Part shown: positions 1-9,154 of the stretch, piece by piece
Layout: the number at the start of each line of letters is the position of its first letter
Position numbering within the stretch: the first letter of the stretch is position 1
Assembly (NCBI GenBank): GCA_022822495.1
Contig: JAJEBQ010000047.1
Coordinates: forward strand, 1 to 60,740
Length of the DNA stretch: 60,740 bases
Direction of reading: 5' to 3'
Origin: Paracoccaceae bacterium
GTDB lineage: Bacteria; Pseudomonadota; Alphaproteobacteria; Rhodobacterales; Rhodobacteraceae
Translations under genes and position numbers: made by a program
The notes under the pieces: generated by a model
What the model was told of the DNA's origin: nothing
Databases searched by the model: none
What the model saw: only the letters and a program-made list of their open reading frames with translations

Positions 1-207
1 GAAGATTACTTACGCAACCGTACTGGGCCGGGGAACTTGGCGGTCATGCGAAGGTTGGCCCTCAATCTGGCTCGTTTGGCCGTAGACAAGAGGACTCCAT
101 CCATTCGGGGAAGACTTAAAAAAGCCGGATGGAATCACAATGAGGCGTTGAAACTCATCAGTTTGGCAGGACTTTTGCCTGAAAATGGGGCAGTTCAAAA
201 GCGATAG
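1..207 (+). CDS. ISAs1-family transposase, C-terminal 68 residues
   Basis: An open frame runs from the first base to a TAG at 205-207. The residues fit the C-terminus of ISAs1 (H-repeat-associated) transposases: the stretch NLAVMRRLALNLARL corresponds to the conserved NLAVLRRIALNLL segment after the RSHW/ENSLHW region. It is nearly identical in type to the end of the pseudogene at 41548-42691 (shared IRGRLKKAGW and LIRLAGLL-like segments). The 5' part is cut by the window edge. Whether the full transposase is intact cannot be seen. Confidence 0.75.
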   Translation, partial: EDYLRNRTGPGNLAVMRRLALNLARLAVDKRTPSIRGRLKKAGWNHNEALKLISLAGLLPENGAVQKR

Positions 208-212
208 CCCTG
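1..212 (+). mobile_element. 3' end of an ISAs1-family insertion sequence
   Basis: The window opens inside an insertion sequence of the ISAs1 type. The coding part ends at 207 and the element probably ends at 212, because TAGCCCTG follows the reading frame here and the same TAGCCCTG (as CAGGGCTA on the plus strand at 41548) closes the degenerate relative at 41.5-42.7 kb. ISAs1 elements are known to start and end with CAGGG-type inverted repeats. The left end and the target duplication lie outside the window, so completeness cannot be judged. Confidence 0.65.
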
Positions 213-494
213 TTTTGTAGTATGGACGGCCTTTGAAAAAAGAAAAAATTGATGTAAGGGTTCAAGGCTGATCCCGATGATCTTCAGCGAGACCTGAACA
301 ACATATTTTTGCCGGAAATGTTAAACAAGCTGAATTGTGTGATTTAGCTCGCGGATCAGGGAGATGGCCCTGTGGACAATAAAAATTCAAAGAGTATTAT
401 GGGCTAACTGAGTAGTTACAAATTACCAAAATAAAAGCGCAAATCACCAACAACTTGTTAAGAAGGAAGTTCTCCGTTGCGGATATTTGTCAAA

Positions 495-1559
495 TTAATT
501 TGCTTGCTTATCCAACCAACCTTCCAAATTTTCTAATATTATCTGATAGAGTAACTCACAATGATCCAATCTATCATTTAAACACGGTATATAAACAAAA
601 TTTTCCCCACCATACGCTTCAAACTCTTCCCGTATTTCCATTTGAACTTCTTCCAGAGTCTCAATGCAATCAGATGAAAAACCAGGGCAAATTACAGCCA
701 AATTTTTGATACCTTCCTGAGCCAGACGCTTGACTTCGTTGATGGTGTAGGGTTGCAACCAGATTTCCCTCCCGAAGGTAGATTGAAAAGTTGTATGTGT
801 GGATTTAAAGTTATCTCCAAGGTGATTAACTAGCAAACGAGTGGTTTTTTGGCATTGGCAATGATAAGGATCACCTTCCATTAAATATCTTCTTGGAAGT
901 CCATGATAGGAAGCTATCAAGGTTTCTGGAACAAATGATAATTCTTTGTATTTTGCTGTGATAGAATTGGCTAAGGCTGAAATGTACCCCCTGTGTTCAA
1001 AATAAGGAGCAACTACCCTGACAGTTGGCTGCCAATTTAATGGTTTTAGGGTCTCGAAAAAAGCATCACATGCTGTTGCCGTTGTTGTAGCAGAATATTG
1101 TGGATAAAGTGGGAAAAACAGAATTTTGTTACATCCGAGTTTGACAAGTTCTTCCACTTTGCTTTTGATAGAAGGATTACCGTATCGCATGGCAAAGTCG
1201 ATATGAAAATCTGTTCCAAGGTCACTTTCTAACCTTAATTTCAATTTTTTGGTGAGATTTTTTGTTACAGTCAACAAAGGGCTTTCATTTCGATCGTGAT
1301 TCCAGATTTTCTTATAATTTTTCCCGGAAGTAAAAGGTCTTTTGGTTAGAATAATAAGTTGTAAGAGTGGTTGCCATTTCCATCGAGGGTAATCAATAAC
1401 TCTTCGGTCGGACAAAAACTCATTTAAATATTTGCGCATGGAGAAATAATCATACCCATCAGGCGTACCTAAGTTTGATAGTAATATACCTGTTTTGCCG
1501 AAGGAAACTTCCGGATGGTCTTCTGGTAACACTGTTTGACCTTTGTTTGATTTATTCAT
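495..1559 (-). CDS. hemH: Ferrochelatase
   Basis: Protein of 354 residues, the normal ferrochelatase length; it inserts Fe2+ into protoporphyrin IX in the last step of haem synthesis. Family landmarks are GILLSNLGTP near residues 24-33, FPLYPQYSATTTA near 149-161, the catalytic-histidine motif SYHGLP at 217-222 and the metal-side acidic segment CPGFSSDCIETLEE at 291-304. It lies 27 bp downstream of the methyltransferase gene on the same strand and is probably co-transcribed with it. The genomically separate hemA at 49.5 kb supplies the first step of the same pathway. The ATG at 1559 has only a weak ribosome-binding site. Confidence 0.95.
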   Translation of the reverse strand: MNKSNKGQTVLPEDHPEVSFGKTGILLSNLGTPDGYDYFSMRKYLNEFLSDRRVIDYPRWKWQPLLQLIILTKRPFTSGKNYKKIWNHDRNESPLLTVTKNLTKKLKLRLESDLGTDFHIDFAMRYGNPSIKSKVEELVKLGCNKILFFPLYPQYSATTTATACDAFFETLKPLNWQPTVRVVAPYFEHRGYISALANSITAKYKELSFVPETLIASYHGLPRRYLMEGDPYHCQCQKTTRLLVNHLGDNFKSTHTTFQSTFGREIWLQPYTINEVKRLAQEGIKNLAVICPGFSSDCIETLEEVQMEIREEFEAYGGENFVYIPCLNDRLDHCELLYQIILENLEGWLDKQAN

Positions 1560-1586
1560 CTCAGTTTCTCACATATCCAAGGGAAA

Positions 1587-2333
1587 TTAACCTGTTGGTT
1601 TGGGTGCCCAGCCAGTTAAAAAGATCAATTCAAAAGTTGCAAAAATTTTGCCGGATGGAAGGTGGAATTTTTGCTTATAGTACTTTTCTGCTTCCTTGAA
1701 GACTCCCCGTCCGGTAAAGTTCTTGGACCTTTCCATGAGGGCGTTTGCCTCTCCCATAGAACGCAGGTGTATCATCAGGTCCATCATTGAATTATATTCT
1801 AATTTGAATTCCAATCGATCAGAAATTGGGTTTTTGAAGTTTGTTCTTGCCATCAGGTTGCCTAAATCCAAAATATCGCCCATTGGTGAAATTCGGGGCG
1901 ATACGCCGTTGTTTATTCTGGTTTCAGCTGAAATCAGGGAGGTTCGTAATTCCACAAGACTTTGTCCACCAAATAAAGCAACTAATAACATGCCCCCCGG
2001 TTTACATGCATTCCTACACTGGATAAGTTGCCCTACGGGATCATTTGACAAGTGCAAACTGAGATTATGGTGAATCAAATCATATTGATTCTTCGGGAAA
2101 TCCAGAGTTGCCAAGTCAAATATTAAATCTGCTTGTGGATAACTTTTTTGTAACAAATTCGGAAAGCCAGTAACGATCGCCATGCTTGGTGACACGGCAA
2201 AGAAATCATTAATTCTGGTTTTTATCTCATGCTTTACCTGATTATGAAAGAAACAACTCAACGGATGCCTGGAATCGAATCTCTTTCGATTCCTCACCAC
2301 GGAATCTCTATCAAATAATTTCTTCACTTCCAT
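1587..2333 (-). CDS. SAM-dependent methyltransferase, NDUFAF5/BioC-like
   Basis: Protein of 248 residues. The N-terminus (LFDRDSVVRNRKRF) is the hallmark of the alphaproteobacterial methyltransferases related to mitochondrial NDUFAF5, and the later segments PQADLIFDLATLDFP, YDLIHHNLSLHLSNDP and CKPGGMLLVALFGG fit the Rossmann methyltransferase strands. The usual glycine-rich motif I is weak here (MAIVTGFPN), as is common in this subgroup. NDUFAF5 hydroxylates a complex I arginine; the bacterial proteins are often labelled BioC-like, so the reaction is uncertain. It precedes hemH in an apparent two-gene operon and is divergent from trkH. Confidence 0.75.
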   Translation of the reverse strand: MEVKKLFDRDSVVRNRKRFDSRHPLSCFFHNQVKHEIKTRINDFFAVSPSMAIVTGFPNLLQKSYPQADLIFDLATLDFPKNQYDLIHHNLSLHLSNDPVGQLIQCRNACKPGGMLLVALFGGQSLVELRTSLISAETRINNGVSPRISPMGDILDLGNLMARTNFKNPISDRLEFKLEYNSMMDLMIHLRSMGEANALMERSKNFTGRGVFKEAEKYYKQKFHLPSGKIFATFELIFLTGWAPKPTG

Positions 2334-2532
2334 TTAAGTAACATTTAAGCAAAATACAGCATGGTTTGTTCGCTCTGAAGTATGCGAAAAATTTGCTAAA
2401 TATAGTACAAATGGTAAATCCTCCTAACAAAAAATATTAGCAATTTCCTAAAAGCAAAGTGTCAGTCATATTAGACTTACTTGTGAAAGAAATTGTTTGA
2501 GTGAATATGAAAATCCGAAAGTTTATTAACAT

Positions 2533-3987
2533 ATGATTGACTCTCGACCGGTAGGATATGTCATTGCCTGGCTAATTATTGGCATGGGGGTATCCATGCT
2601 GTTTCCAATGATGGCAGATATCGTTTTCAGCAATGGTCAATGGACAACTTTTGCCATTTCATCAGCCTTTACTGTATTTATCGGCCTGGTTCTGGTTCTT
2701 GCAACATCAGCAGCCAGTTTGTCGACTCAGGGTACGAGCCAACGAGAAACCATCCTGATAACGATTTGCTTGTATACGGTAATTCCAATTTTTGCTGCGG
2801 TGCCTTTCGTACTGGGGGAACCAAGTTTTCGCATTATTGACGCCTATTTTGAGGCGGTCTCCGGTCTAACGACGACAGGTGCGACTGTATTTACAGATAT
2901 TGAGAATTTACCACAAGGATATCTGATGTGGCGAGGTATCTTGCAATGGATCGGGGGTATCCTGATTATCATTATTGCCATGACAGTGTTCCCAAGATTA
3001 CGAATCGGTGGAATGCAGTACTTTATGAAGGGTAATTTTGAAACGATTACGACAGTTATTCCTCAGGCCATTTCGACCGCTAGGGGTATTTCTATCATTT
3101 ACCTTGGTATCTCACTTCTCTGTTTCGTATCGTATAATATTGCTGGTCTTTCGGTATTTGATTCCCTGGTTCATTCTATGACGACAGTTGCCACTGGAGG
3201 ATTTGGTAATTATGACAATTCCTTTCAGGATCTAGGTTATAAGGCGGAATACGTAGCGATAATTTTTATGATTCTGGCTTCCCTTCCGTTCATAAGATAT
3301 CTCACGATTTTTCAGGATTCAGGTAAGAATATTCTATTGGATAGGCAAGTTCAGGGTTTTTTCTTGATTATCTTCTGCATCGGTGTCGCACTTACGCTGT
3401 GGCAAATCTTTACAAACGGGCAGGGGACCGAAATGGCCATAAGAAAAGCACTGTTCAACAGTATATCCATTATGACTGGAACCGGCTATGTAAGTGCCGA
3501 TTACAATGCTTGGGGTAGTTTCCCTGTAGCAATTTTCTTTCTGATTGGATTGATAGGAGGATGTGCCGGGTCAACAAGTTGTTCGGTCAAAGTGTTCAGA
3601 TATCAGGTCCTACTTGCGAGTGTCATAGTTCAAATCAAGAAAATATATTCGCCACACGCAATCATCAAACCTAAATATCAAGGGAAAAACATTCCAAATG
3701 AAATCGTGGTTTCGGTCATTATTTTTATTGTGATGTTTTTGTTTACCCTGCTGGTTTCAGCTCTTCTGCTGGCGATGACAGGTTTGGATTTTACCACCTC
3801 TCTTTCCGGAAGTGCTGCAGCGTTGGCCAATATTGGACCAGGACTAGGTGAGATGATTGGTCCGACTGGAAATTATCAAGGCCTGGACGATACTGCCAAA
3901 TTTATATTGGTCATAACGATGGCAACCGGTCGTTTGGAGTTATTGGCCGTATTTGTCATTCTCACCCTGAAATTTTGGCAATCCTGA
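2533..3987 (+). CDS. trkH: TrkH-family potassium uptake protein
   Basis: Integral inner-membrane protein of 484 residues, the usual TrkH length, forming the K+ translocating subunit of the Trk system. The four selectivity-filter loops are visible: SGLTTTGATVF near residue 110, TTVATGGFGNY near 220, SIMTGTGYVS near 315 and AALANIGPGLG near 435. The gene stands alone and reads away from the methyltransferase-hemH pair; no trkA is present in the window. It is convergent with soxG, with only 25 bp between stop codons and no clear terminator. Confidence 0.92.
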   Translation: MIDSRPVGYVIAWLIIGMGVSMLFPMMADIVFSNGQWTTFAISSAFTVFIGLVLVLATSAASLSTQGTSQRETILITICLYTVIPIFAAVPFVLGEPSFRIIDAYFEAVSGLTTTGATVFTDIENLPQGYLMWRGILQWIGGILIIIIAMTVFPRLRIGGMQYFMKGNFETITTVIPQAISTARGISIIYLGISLLCFVSYNIAGLSVFDSLVHSMTTVATGGFGNYDNSFQDLGYKAEYVAIIFMILASLPFIRYLTIFQDSGKNILLDRQVQGFFLIIFCIGVALTLWQIFTNGQGTEMAIRKALFNSISIMTGTGYVSADYNAWGSFPVAIFFLIGLIGGCAGSTSCSVKVFRYQVLLASVIVQIKKIYSPHAIIKPKYQGKNIPNEIVVSVIIFIVMFLFTLLVSALLLAMTGLDFTTSLSGSAAALANIGPGLGEMIGPTGNYQGLDDTAKFILVITMATGRLELLAVFVILTLKFWQS

Positions 3988-4012
3988 AAACAACTCACCC
4001 ACAAATTGTTGA

Positions 4013-4588
4013 TTAATAATCTCCTGTATTGATAAAGGATTGTTCAATAGCTTCCAAAAAAGATTCCGATGAAGAACTGGGGGATAGAACCAGAAACCCT
4101 TCTTCAGAGTCATGAACAATTATTGTGCTCAGATGTTCCATTATGGTTCGCGCGCAATTACCAACAGGGAATTTTTGCCTGTTTAAATCAAGGGGACAAA
4201 TTCTTTCGAAGACCTGAATAAGGTGAGGTCCAGTCAATTTAATCTGACACCAATTATCAGTTTGATCGGTATAAAAGCCGCTATCACCCATCAGTTTCTG
4301 AATTTTCGTCTCTGGGTAAAGATTTTCTCTTTTGAACAGAGCGAAGATCTGATCTGGGCTCATCCACAAAAATTTGTAATCGTTATCAATTGAATTAACA
4401 AATTTTCCAGGTTTGGGAGGAGGATTCCCAAAAATATTGGTAAATTGGGTGCTGAATTTTTCTTCATCACCCCTGGTAATTGCCATGGATACGATAGATT
4501 GATCACTAATAATTTCCAGATAATTGTCTCCGAAATACCGTTCCTTACCCCAGAGAAAGGGAAATGGTTCAATCTTAAATTCAGCCAC
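4013..4588 (-). CDS. soxG: Sarcosine oxidase gamma subunit
   Basis: Last gene of soxBDAG; the product (191 residues from this start) is the small gamma subunit with a GcvT-like half-fold. Sequence landmarks are VAEFKIEPFPFLWG at the start, a WMSPDQIFALF segment, CQIKLTGPHLIQVFERICPLDL and the C-terminal SSSSESFLEAIEQSF. I chose the GTG at 4588, overlapping the soxA stop by 8 bp, because GGAAGGGAG lies a proper distance upstream; an ATG at 4612 would extend it by eight residues but has no such site. Gamma subunits are poorly conserved, so position in the operon carries part of the assignment. Confidence 0.85.
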   Translation of the reverse strand: MAEFKIEPFPFLWGKERYFGDNYLEIISDQSIVSMAITRGDEEKFSTQFTNIFGNPPPKPGKFVNSIDNDYKFLWMSPDQIFALFKRENLYPETKIQKLMGDSGFYTDQTDNWCQIKLTGPHLIQVFERICPLDLNRQKFPVGNCARTIMEHLSTIIVHDSEEGFLVLSPSSSSESFLEAIEQSFINTGDY

Positions 4589-7523
4589 GTTGCCTACTCC
4601 CTTCCGGATCATAGAAATGGGGCGAACATATTTCCACTTCAGTGTTCTTGCCTCGTAGTGGATCTACGGCATGAACCTTTTCTCCCATCCGGTCCAAACC
4701 ATTCTTGATAAATCCCAAACCAATTGTGTGTTTCAAGGTAGGTGAATAGGCAACAGATGTCATCCACCCCTCATCATTGGCCATGATTTTGTCTTTTCCT
4801 TTGGAAATAAAATGAGATCCTGCATTAAATGATTTTTCTTTGTTAACAGGTAAAAAACCAACGAGGCGAAAACCATCACTTTGGTTCAACCCCGGGCGTT
4901 CGGAGAGCTTATTTCCAATGGAATCTTTCTTTTTCGAGATCATTCTCTCCAAGCCAAGGTTAAATGCCGTTGTCTGTCCCGTCAGTTCATTACCAGCGAA
5001 ATGGCCTTTTTCGATACGCATGACCCCTAGTGCTTCCGTACCATAAGGAGTGGCATTGAACTCCTCACCCGCTTTCATCAGTGTTTCCATCATTGAATTT
5101 CCATACCTGGAGGGTACAGCAATTTCGTAGGCGAGCTCACCTGAGAAGGAAATTCGAAACAATCTGGCTCGCCTGCCGCCACAAACCGTTATGTTGGCGC
5201 AAGCCATAAAGGGAAAGGCCTCATTCGAAAGGTCAAAATCATCTGTAATTTTGTTGAGTAATGCCCTGGAATTGGGTCCTGCCACAGAAAATTGTGCCCA
5301 TCCATCCGTTGTGGAGATCAAATGTACGTCAAGATTGGGCCATAAACACTGCCGGGCAAACTCAAGTTGCCTGAAAACCAAAACGGCATTGGCAGTGGTC
5401 GTTGTTATGACATAATGAGTTTCATCCAAACGAGCAACGGTACCATCATCATATACAATACCGTCTTCACGCATCATCAGACCGTAGCGAACTTTACCTA
5501 CTGGCAGTTTCAGGAATGGATTGGCATATATTCTGTTAAGAAACTCCGCAACATCCTTACCCTGGCAGTCAATCTTGCCAAGTGTGGAAACATCACATAC
5601 ACCAACAGATTTTCGGGTTGCGAGCACTTCACGATCAACGCTTTCACGCCAATGCTTCTCCCCTTTCAAGGGAAACCATTGGGCCCTCAGCCAATTGCCG
5701 GTTTCAACAAAGGCTGCCCCTTGTTTTTGGGCCCAATGGTGACTGGGAGTTAATCGTGTGGGGCGAAAATGCTTACCCCGAGAACGACCAGCAAATGCTC
5801 CTATGGGGATAGGAGTATAAGGTGGTCGAAAAATTGTTGTTCCTGTTTCAGATATTGGTTTTCCGGTATATTCTGACATTATGGCCAAGGCAGTTACGTT
5901 GGAGGTTCTACCTTGATCGGTTGCCATTCCAAGAGTTGTGTACCTTTTGAGGTGTTCGACATCCCGGAAGCCCTCATCATAAGCTTGCGATATATCCTTG
6001 GTCGTTACGTCATTCTGTAAATCAATCCAGCACCGACCTTTGGCTTCCTTGACATACCAGAAAGGTGTTAGTTCAGTTGATTCTTCGGGAGTTTTGAAGG
6101 CAATTTTGGGACAGGGTTTATGACCGAGCTCTTCAAGGGTGTCGTTTGCTTTTTCGAAACCATCATTTAGTGTTGAAGTCAAATCAAACAATCCGGTTAC
6201 CGAACCGGCAACACGCATACCATCGGTTAAATTATCCCCAGGTATGAAAGCAAAAATGTTCTCATCCCAAACAGGCTTGGTTCTTTTATGACAAGTAAGA
6301 TGGACATTAGGATTCCATCCACCCGCAACCGCAAGTGAATCAACTTTAATACTTCTTCCATCACCAAGGCTCAGGGAGGTAATCGCCTTTTTACCCTTTA
6401 CATCAACAATTTTACCCCCAGTTATGAATTCCTGATATTTGCTGGTATTAAGCTTACCTTTATCCTCTCGGGTATCAATAACAGTGACGGCCACATCCAA
6501 TTCTGCCAGAGTGTTGGCTGTTTTCAACCCTGAATCATTGTTTGTGAATACTGCTGTATTCTCTCCGGGTTTAATGGCAAATCGGTTTACATAACCCCGC
6601 ATGGCACCAGCCAACATTATCCCTGGTCGGTCGTTGTTGCCAAACCCAATTGATCGTTCGGTTGCACCAGTACAGATAATTGACCGTTTGGAATATATCC
6701 TCCAAAGGACTGATTTCGGTTTTTTATTAATTCCTGGTCGTGCTTCGGGTCTTTGTTCCAAAGCACCAAATATACCATGGTCATAATTCCCAAAAACTAC
6801 AGTTCTTGGCATCAGACGTACATTGTCCATGGTTTCCAATTCTGCCAAAATTTGGTCGACCCATTCAGTTCCAGCGCAATCGTTTATTTCTTCTCGATCT
6901 GCATTCAATCGTCCTCCAGGGCGGAAATCCTCATCAGCCAGAATTACTCTTGCCCCTCCTTGACCAGCCGTTAATGCCGCTACCAGACCACTTGGTCCCG
7001 CTCCGACGACAAGTATGTCGCAATGGAGAAACCCTTTGTCATAGGTATCAGGATCAGGATATCCAGAGAGTTTTCCCAAGCCCGCAGAACTACGAATTAC
7101 GGGCTCATAGAGTTTTTCCCAAAACAATTTGGGCCACATAAATGTTTTGTAATAGAAACCCGCAGACAGGAAAGGGGAGAGCAGGTCATTGATTCCCAAC
7201 AAATCGTATTGCAGGGAGAGCTTGTAATTCTGGCTTTTGGCAAAAAGGTTATCATAGAGTTCAATGTTCGTTGCTTTGGTATTTGGTTCGGCAAACTTCC
7301 CGTGTCCAAGTTGTACCATACCATTAGGTTCTTCCGAACCAGCCGAGAAAACACCCCTTGGGCGATGATATTTGAAGGAACGAGCGATAAACAATTGGTT
7401 GTTGGCAAGTAATCCAGAAGCAAGTGTATCTCCCTTGTATCCATGCAATTTTTTACCATTAAAGGTAAATTCTATGGGATGCTCCCGATCAATTAATCCG
7501 CCACTTGGTAACCTGGAAAACAT
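4581..7523 (-). CDS. soxA: Sarcosine oxidase alpha subunit
   Basis: Protein of 980 residues, the normal size of the heterotetrameric enzyme's alpha subunit, which oxidises the N-methyl group of sarcosine and passes the one-carbon unit to tetrahydrofolate. Domains in order: an N-terminal ferredoxin-like fold (to about residue 95) without cluster cysteines, an NAD-binding Rossmann domain with VGAGPSGLVAAL near residue 175, and a C-terminal GcvT/aminomethyltransferase domain from about residue 610 containing GNWLRAQWF, KVRYGLMMREDGI, AGPNSRALL and SFSGELAYEI. It starts 5 bp after soxD. A decayed homologue of its C-terminal third lies at 10554-11634. Confidence 0.95.
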   Translation of the reverse strand: MFSRLPSGGLIDREHPIEFTFNGKKLHGYKGDTLASGLLANNQLFIARSFKYHRPRGVFSAGSEEPNGMVQLGHGKFAEPNTKATNIELYDNLFAKSQNYKLSLQYDLLGINDLLSPFLSAGFYYKTFMWPKLFWEKLYEPVIRSSAGLGKLSGYPDPDTYDKGFLHCDILVVGAGPSGLVAALTAGQGGARVILADEDFRPGGRLNADREEINDCAGTEWVDQILAELETMDNVRLMPRTVVFGNYDHGIFGALEQRPEARPGINKKPKSVLWRIYSKRSIICTGATERSIGFGNNDRPGIMLAGAMRGYVNRFAIKPGENTAVFTNNDSGLKTANTLAELDVAVTVIDTREDKGKLNTSKYQEFITGGKIVDVKGKKAITSLSLGDGRSIKVDSLAVAGGWNPNVHLTCHKRTKPVWDENIFAFIPGDNLTDGMRVAGSVTGLFDLTSTLNDGFEKANDTLEELGHKPCPKIAFKTPEESTELTPFWYVKEAKGRCWIDLQNDVTTKDISQAYDEGFRDVEHLKRYTTLGMATDQGRTSNVTALAIMSEYTGKPISETGTTIFRPPYTPIPIGAFAGRSRGKHFRPTRLTPSHHWAQKQGAAFVETGNWLRAQWFPLKGEKHWRESVDREVLATRKSVGVCDVSTLGKIDCQGKDVAEFLNRIYANPFLKLPVGKVRYGLMMREDGIVYDDGTVARLDETHYVITTTTANAVLVFRQLEFARQCLWPNLDVHLISTTDGWAQFSVAGPNSRALLNKITDDFDLSNEAFPFMACANITVCGGRRARLFRISFSGELAYEIAVPSRYGNSMMETLMKAGEEFNATPYGTEALGVMRIEKGHFAGNELTGQTTAFNLGLERMISKKKDSIGNKLSERPGLNQSDGFRLVGFLPVNKEKSFNAGSHFISKGKDKIMANDEGWMTSVAYSPTLKHTIGLGFIKNGLDRMGEKVHAVDPLRGKNTEVEICSPHFYDPEGSRQRG

Positions 7524-7528
7524 ATGCC

Positions 7529-7810
7529 TTACCGCCCCGAATTTTGGGCGACCTCCCGTGCCAGTTCCACATTAATGATTTCGTGGGTAAAGGTGTTTCT
7601 TGTTACCACCAACCAGGACCTGTCACCCTGTTCGTGGTACCAAAGTTCTTTATGTTGACCCTCAGGGTTATCTCTAAGATACAGGTACTCATAAAACTCC
7701 TGGTCGGCATCCAGACTAGCCCAGTCCGGCCGATTAATCAAACGGGCATCACCGAGATAAACAAACTCTGCTGCATCACGAGGCCCTAACAGTGGATGAT
7801 CAATTATCAT
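7529..7810 (-). CDS. soxD: Sarcosine oxidase delta subunit
   Basis: Protein of 93 residues between soxB and soxA, matching the small delta subunit in size, position and the conserved GPRDAAEFVYLGDA, EFYEYLYLRDNP, HKELWYHEQGDRSWLVVTRNT segments. In the structurally known enzyme delta binds zinc through an N-terminal Cys-x-x-Cys plus histidines. Here the N-terminus reads IIDHPLLGPRD, so both cysteines are absent while the later HxxxWxH region remains. Either this subfamily coordinates metal differently or binds none. The gene sits 8 bp after soxB. Confidence 0.9.
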   Translation of the reverse strand: MIIDHPLLGPRDAAEFVYLGDARLINRPDWASLDADQEFYEYLYLRDNPEGQHKELWYHEQGDRSWLVVTRNTFTHEIINVELAREVAQNSGR

Positions 7811-7818
7811 AAGCTCAC

Positions 7819-9069
7819 CTAATGGAGGTTGGGTTGTGCACCAACACCCTTCTCATCTATCATCAAACCTTTCTGGAAGCGGTCAAATCGAAATGCGGTT
7901 GCTGTGGGATGGGGCTCATCCTTTGCCAATAAATGCGCCATGCAATAGCCTGAGGCAGGCGTTGCCTTAAAGCCACCATAACACCAGCCACCATTAAAAT
8001 ACAAACCTGATATGTGGGTCTTATCAATTATGGGAGAGCCATCCATGGACATATCCATCAAGCCGCCCCACATCCTTAGTAATCTTGCTTTACCTATCAT
8101 AGGCATGATGGCCATGCCACCCTCGCATACATCTTCCACGGTTGGAAGATTACCACGTTGGGCATATGAATTGTAACCGTCAAGGTCACCCCCGAACACC
8201 AACCCTCCTTTATCTGATTGGCTGACATAAAAATGGCCTGCACCAAAAGTAATGACACCGGGCAGACATGGTTTCAATCCCTCGGTTACAAATGCCTGTA
8301 ACACATGGGATTCTACAGGCAAACGCATGCCTGCCTGAGCCATTACCTTGCTGGAGGAACCAGCAACACTTACTCCGACTTTTTTAGCTTTAATGGGGCC
8401 TCTGGTTGTTTCGACCCCCCTACAGATACCTTCTTGAATATCAAACCCGGTTACCTCACAATTCTGAATGATATCCACCCCCAACTGATCTGCTCCTCTG
8501 GCATAGCCCCAGACGACGGCATCATGTCGGACTGTACCACCCCTTGGTTGCCAAAGAGCACCTTTGACAGGAAAGCGGGCATTATCATAGTCCAGGAAGG
8601 GGCACATTTTTTGGATGAGCTTTTCATCCAACAGAACAGCATCCGCTCCAGCCAAAAGCATTGAGTTGCCTCTTCTGGCAAACGCATCTCTTTGCGGGTC
8701 GGAGTGAAATAGATTTAGAATTCCCCTTTGGGAAACCATGGAATTATAATTAAAGTCTTTTTCCAAACCTTCCCACAGTTTCATTGAGAATTCGTAAAAA
8801 GGTTCATTACCCGGTAGAAGGTAATTGGATCTGATAATCGTTGTATTGCGGCCAGTATTACCTGACCCAAGCCAACCTTTTTCAAGAACGGCAACTTTTT
8901 TGACACCATATACCTTGGCCAGGTAATAAGCAGCAGCCATACCATGGCCGGCACCAATAATGATGACATCATATTGTTCTTGCGGGGCAGGTTCCCGCCA
9001 CATAAGCGGCCAATCCCTATTACCCCGCAATCCTTGCTTAAGAATGTTCCAGACTGAATATTTCATCAT
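7819..9069 (-). CDS. soxB: Sarcosine oxidase beta subunit
   Basis: Protein of 416 residues, a typical SoxB length. A dinucleotide-binding motif (VIIIGAGHGMAAAYYL, about residues 35-50) follows the characteristic RGNRDWPLMWREPAPQ leader, and the C-terminal NGGWCYGGFKATPASG is the SoxB signature. The subunit carries FAD and covalent FMN and is where sarcosine is oxidised. First gene of the soxBDAG operon; it is divergent from the GbdR-like regulator, with about 85 bp between the starts. N-methylglutamate dehydrogenase subunits are homologous and cannot be excluded, although the order BDAG is that of sarcosine oxidase. Confidence 0.93.
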   Translation of the reverse strand: MMKYSVWNILKQGLRGNRDWPLMWREPAPQEQYDVIIIGAGHGMAAAYYLAKVYGVKKVAVLEKGWLGSGNTGRNTTIIRSNYLLPGNEPFYEFSMKLWEGLEKDFNYNSMVSQRGILNLFHSDPQRDAFARRGNSMLLAGADAVLLDEKLIQKMCPFLDYDNARFPVKGALWQPRGGTVRHDAVVWGYARGADQLGVDIIQNCEVTGFDIQEGICRGVETTRGPIKAKKVGVSVAGSSSKVMAQAGMRLPVESHVLQAFVTEGLKPCLPGVITFGAGHFYVSQSDKGGLVFGGDLDGYNSYAQRGNLPTVEDVCEGGMAIMPMIGKARLLRMWGGLMDMSMDGSPIIDKTHISGLYFNGGWCYGGFKATPASGYCMAHLLAKDEPHPTATAFRFDRFQKGLMIDEKGVGAQPNLH

Positions 9070-9154
9070 TTAACCAAACTAATATCTTGGTAAATAATGT
9101 TTGTTCAATAAAATGCCTATTCATAAAACGGACAAAAAATTATTAAAAAAAGAC

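Noticed and set aside
455..709. Plus-strand ORF over hemH
   Set aside because: It is antisense to a well supported ferrochelatase with no family features.
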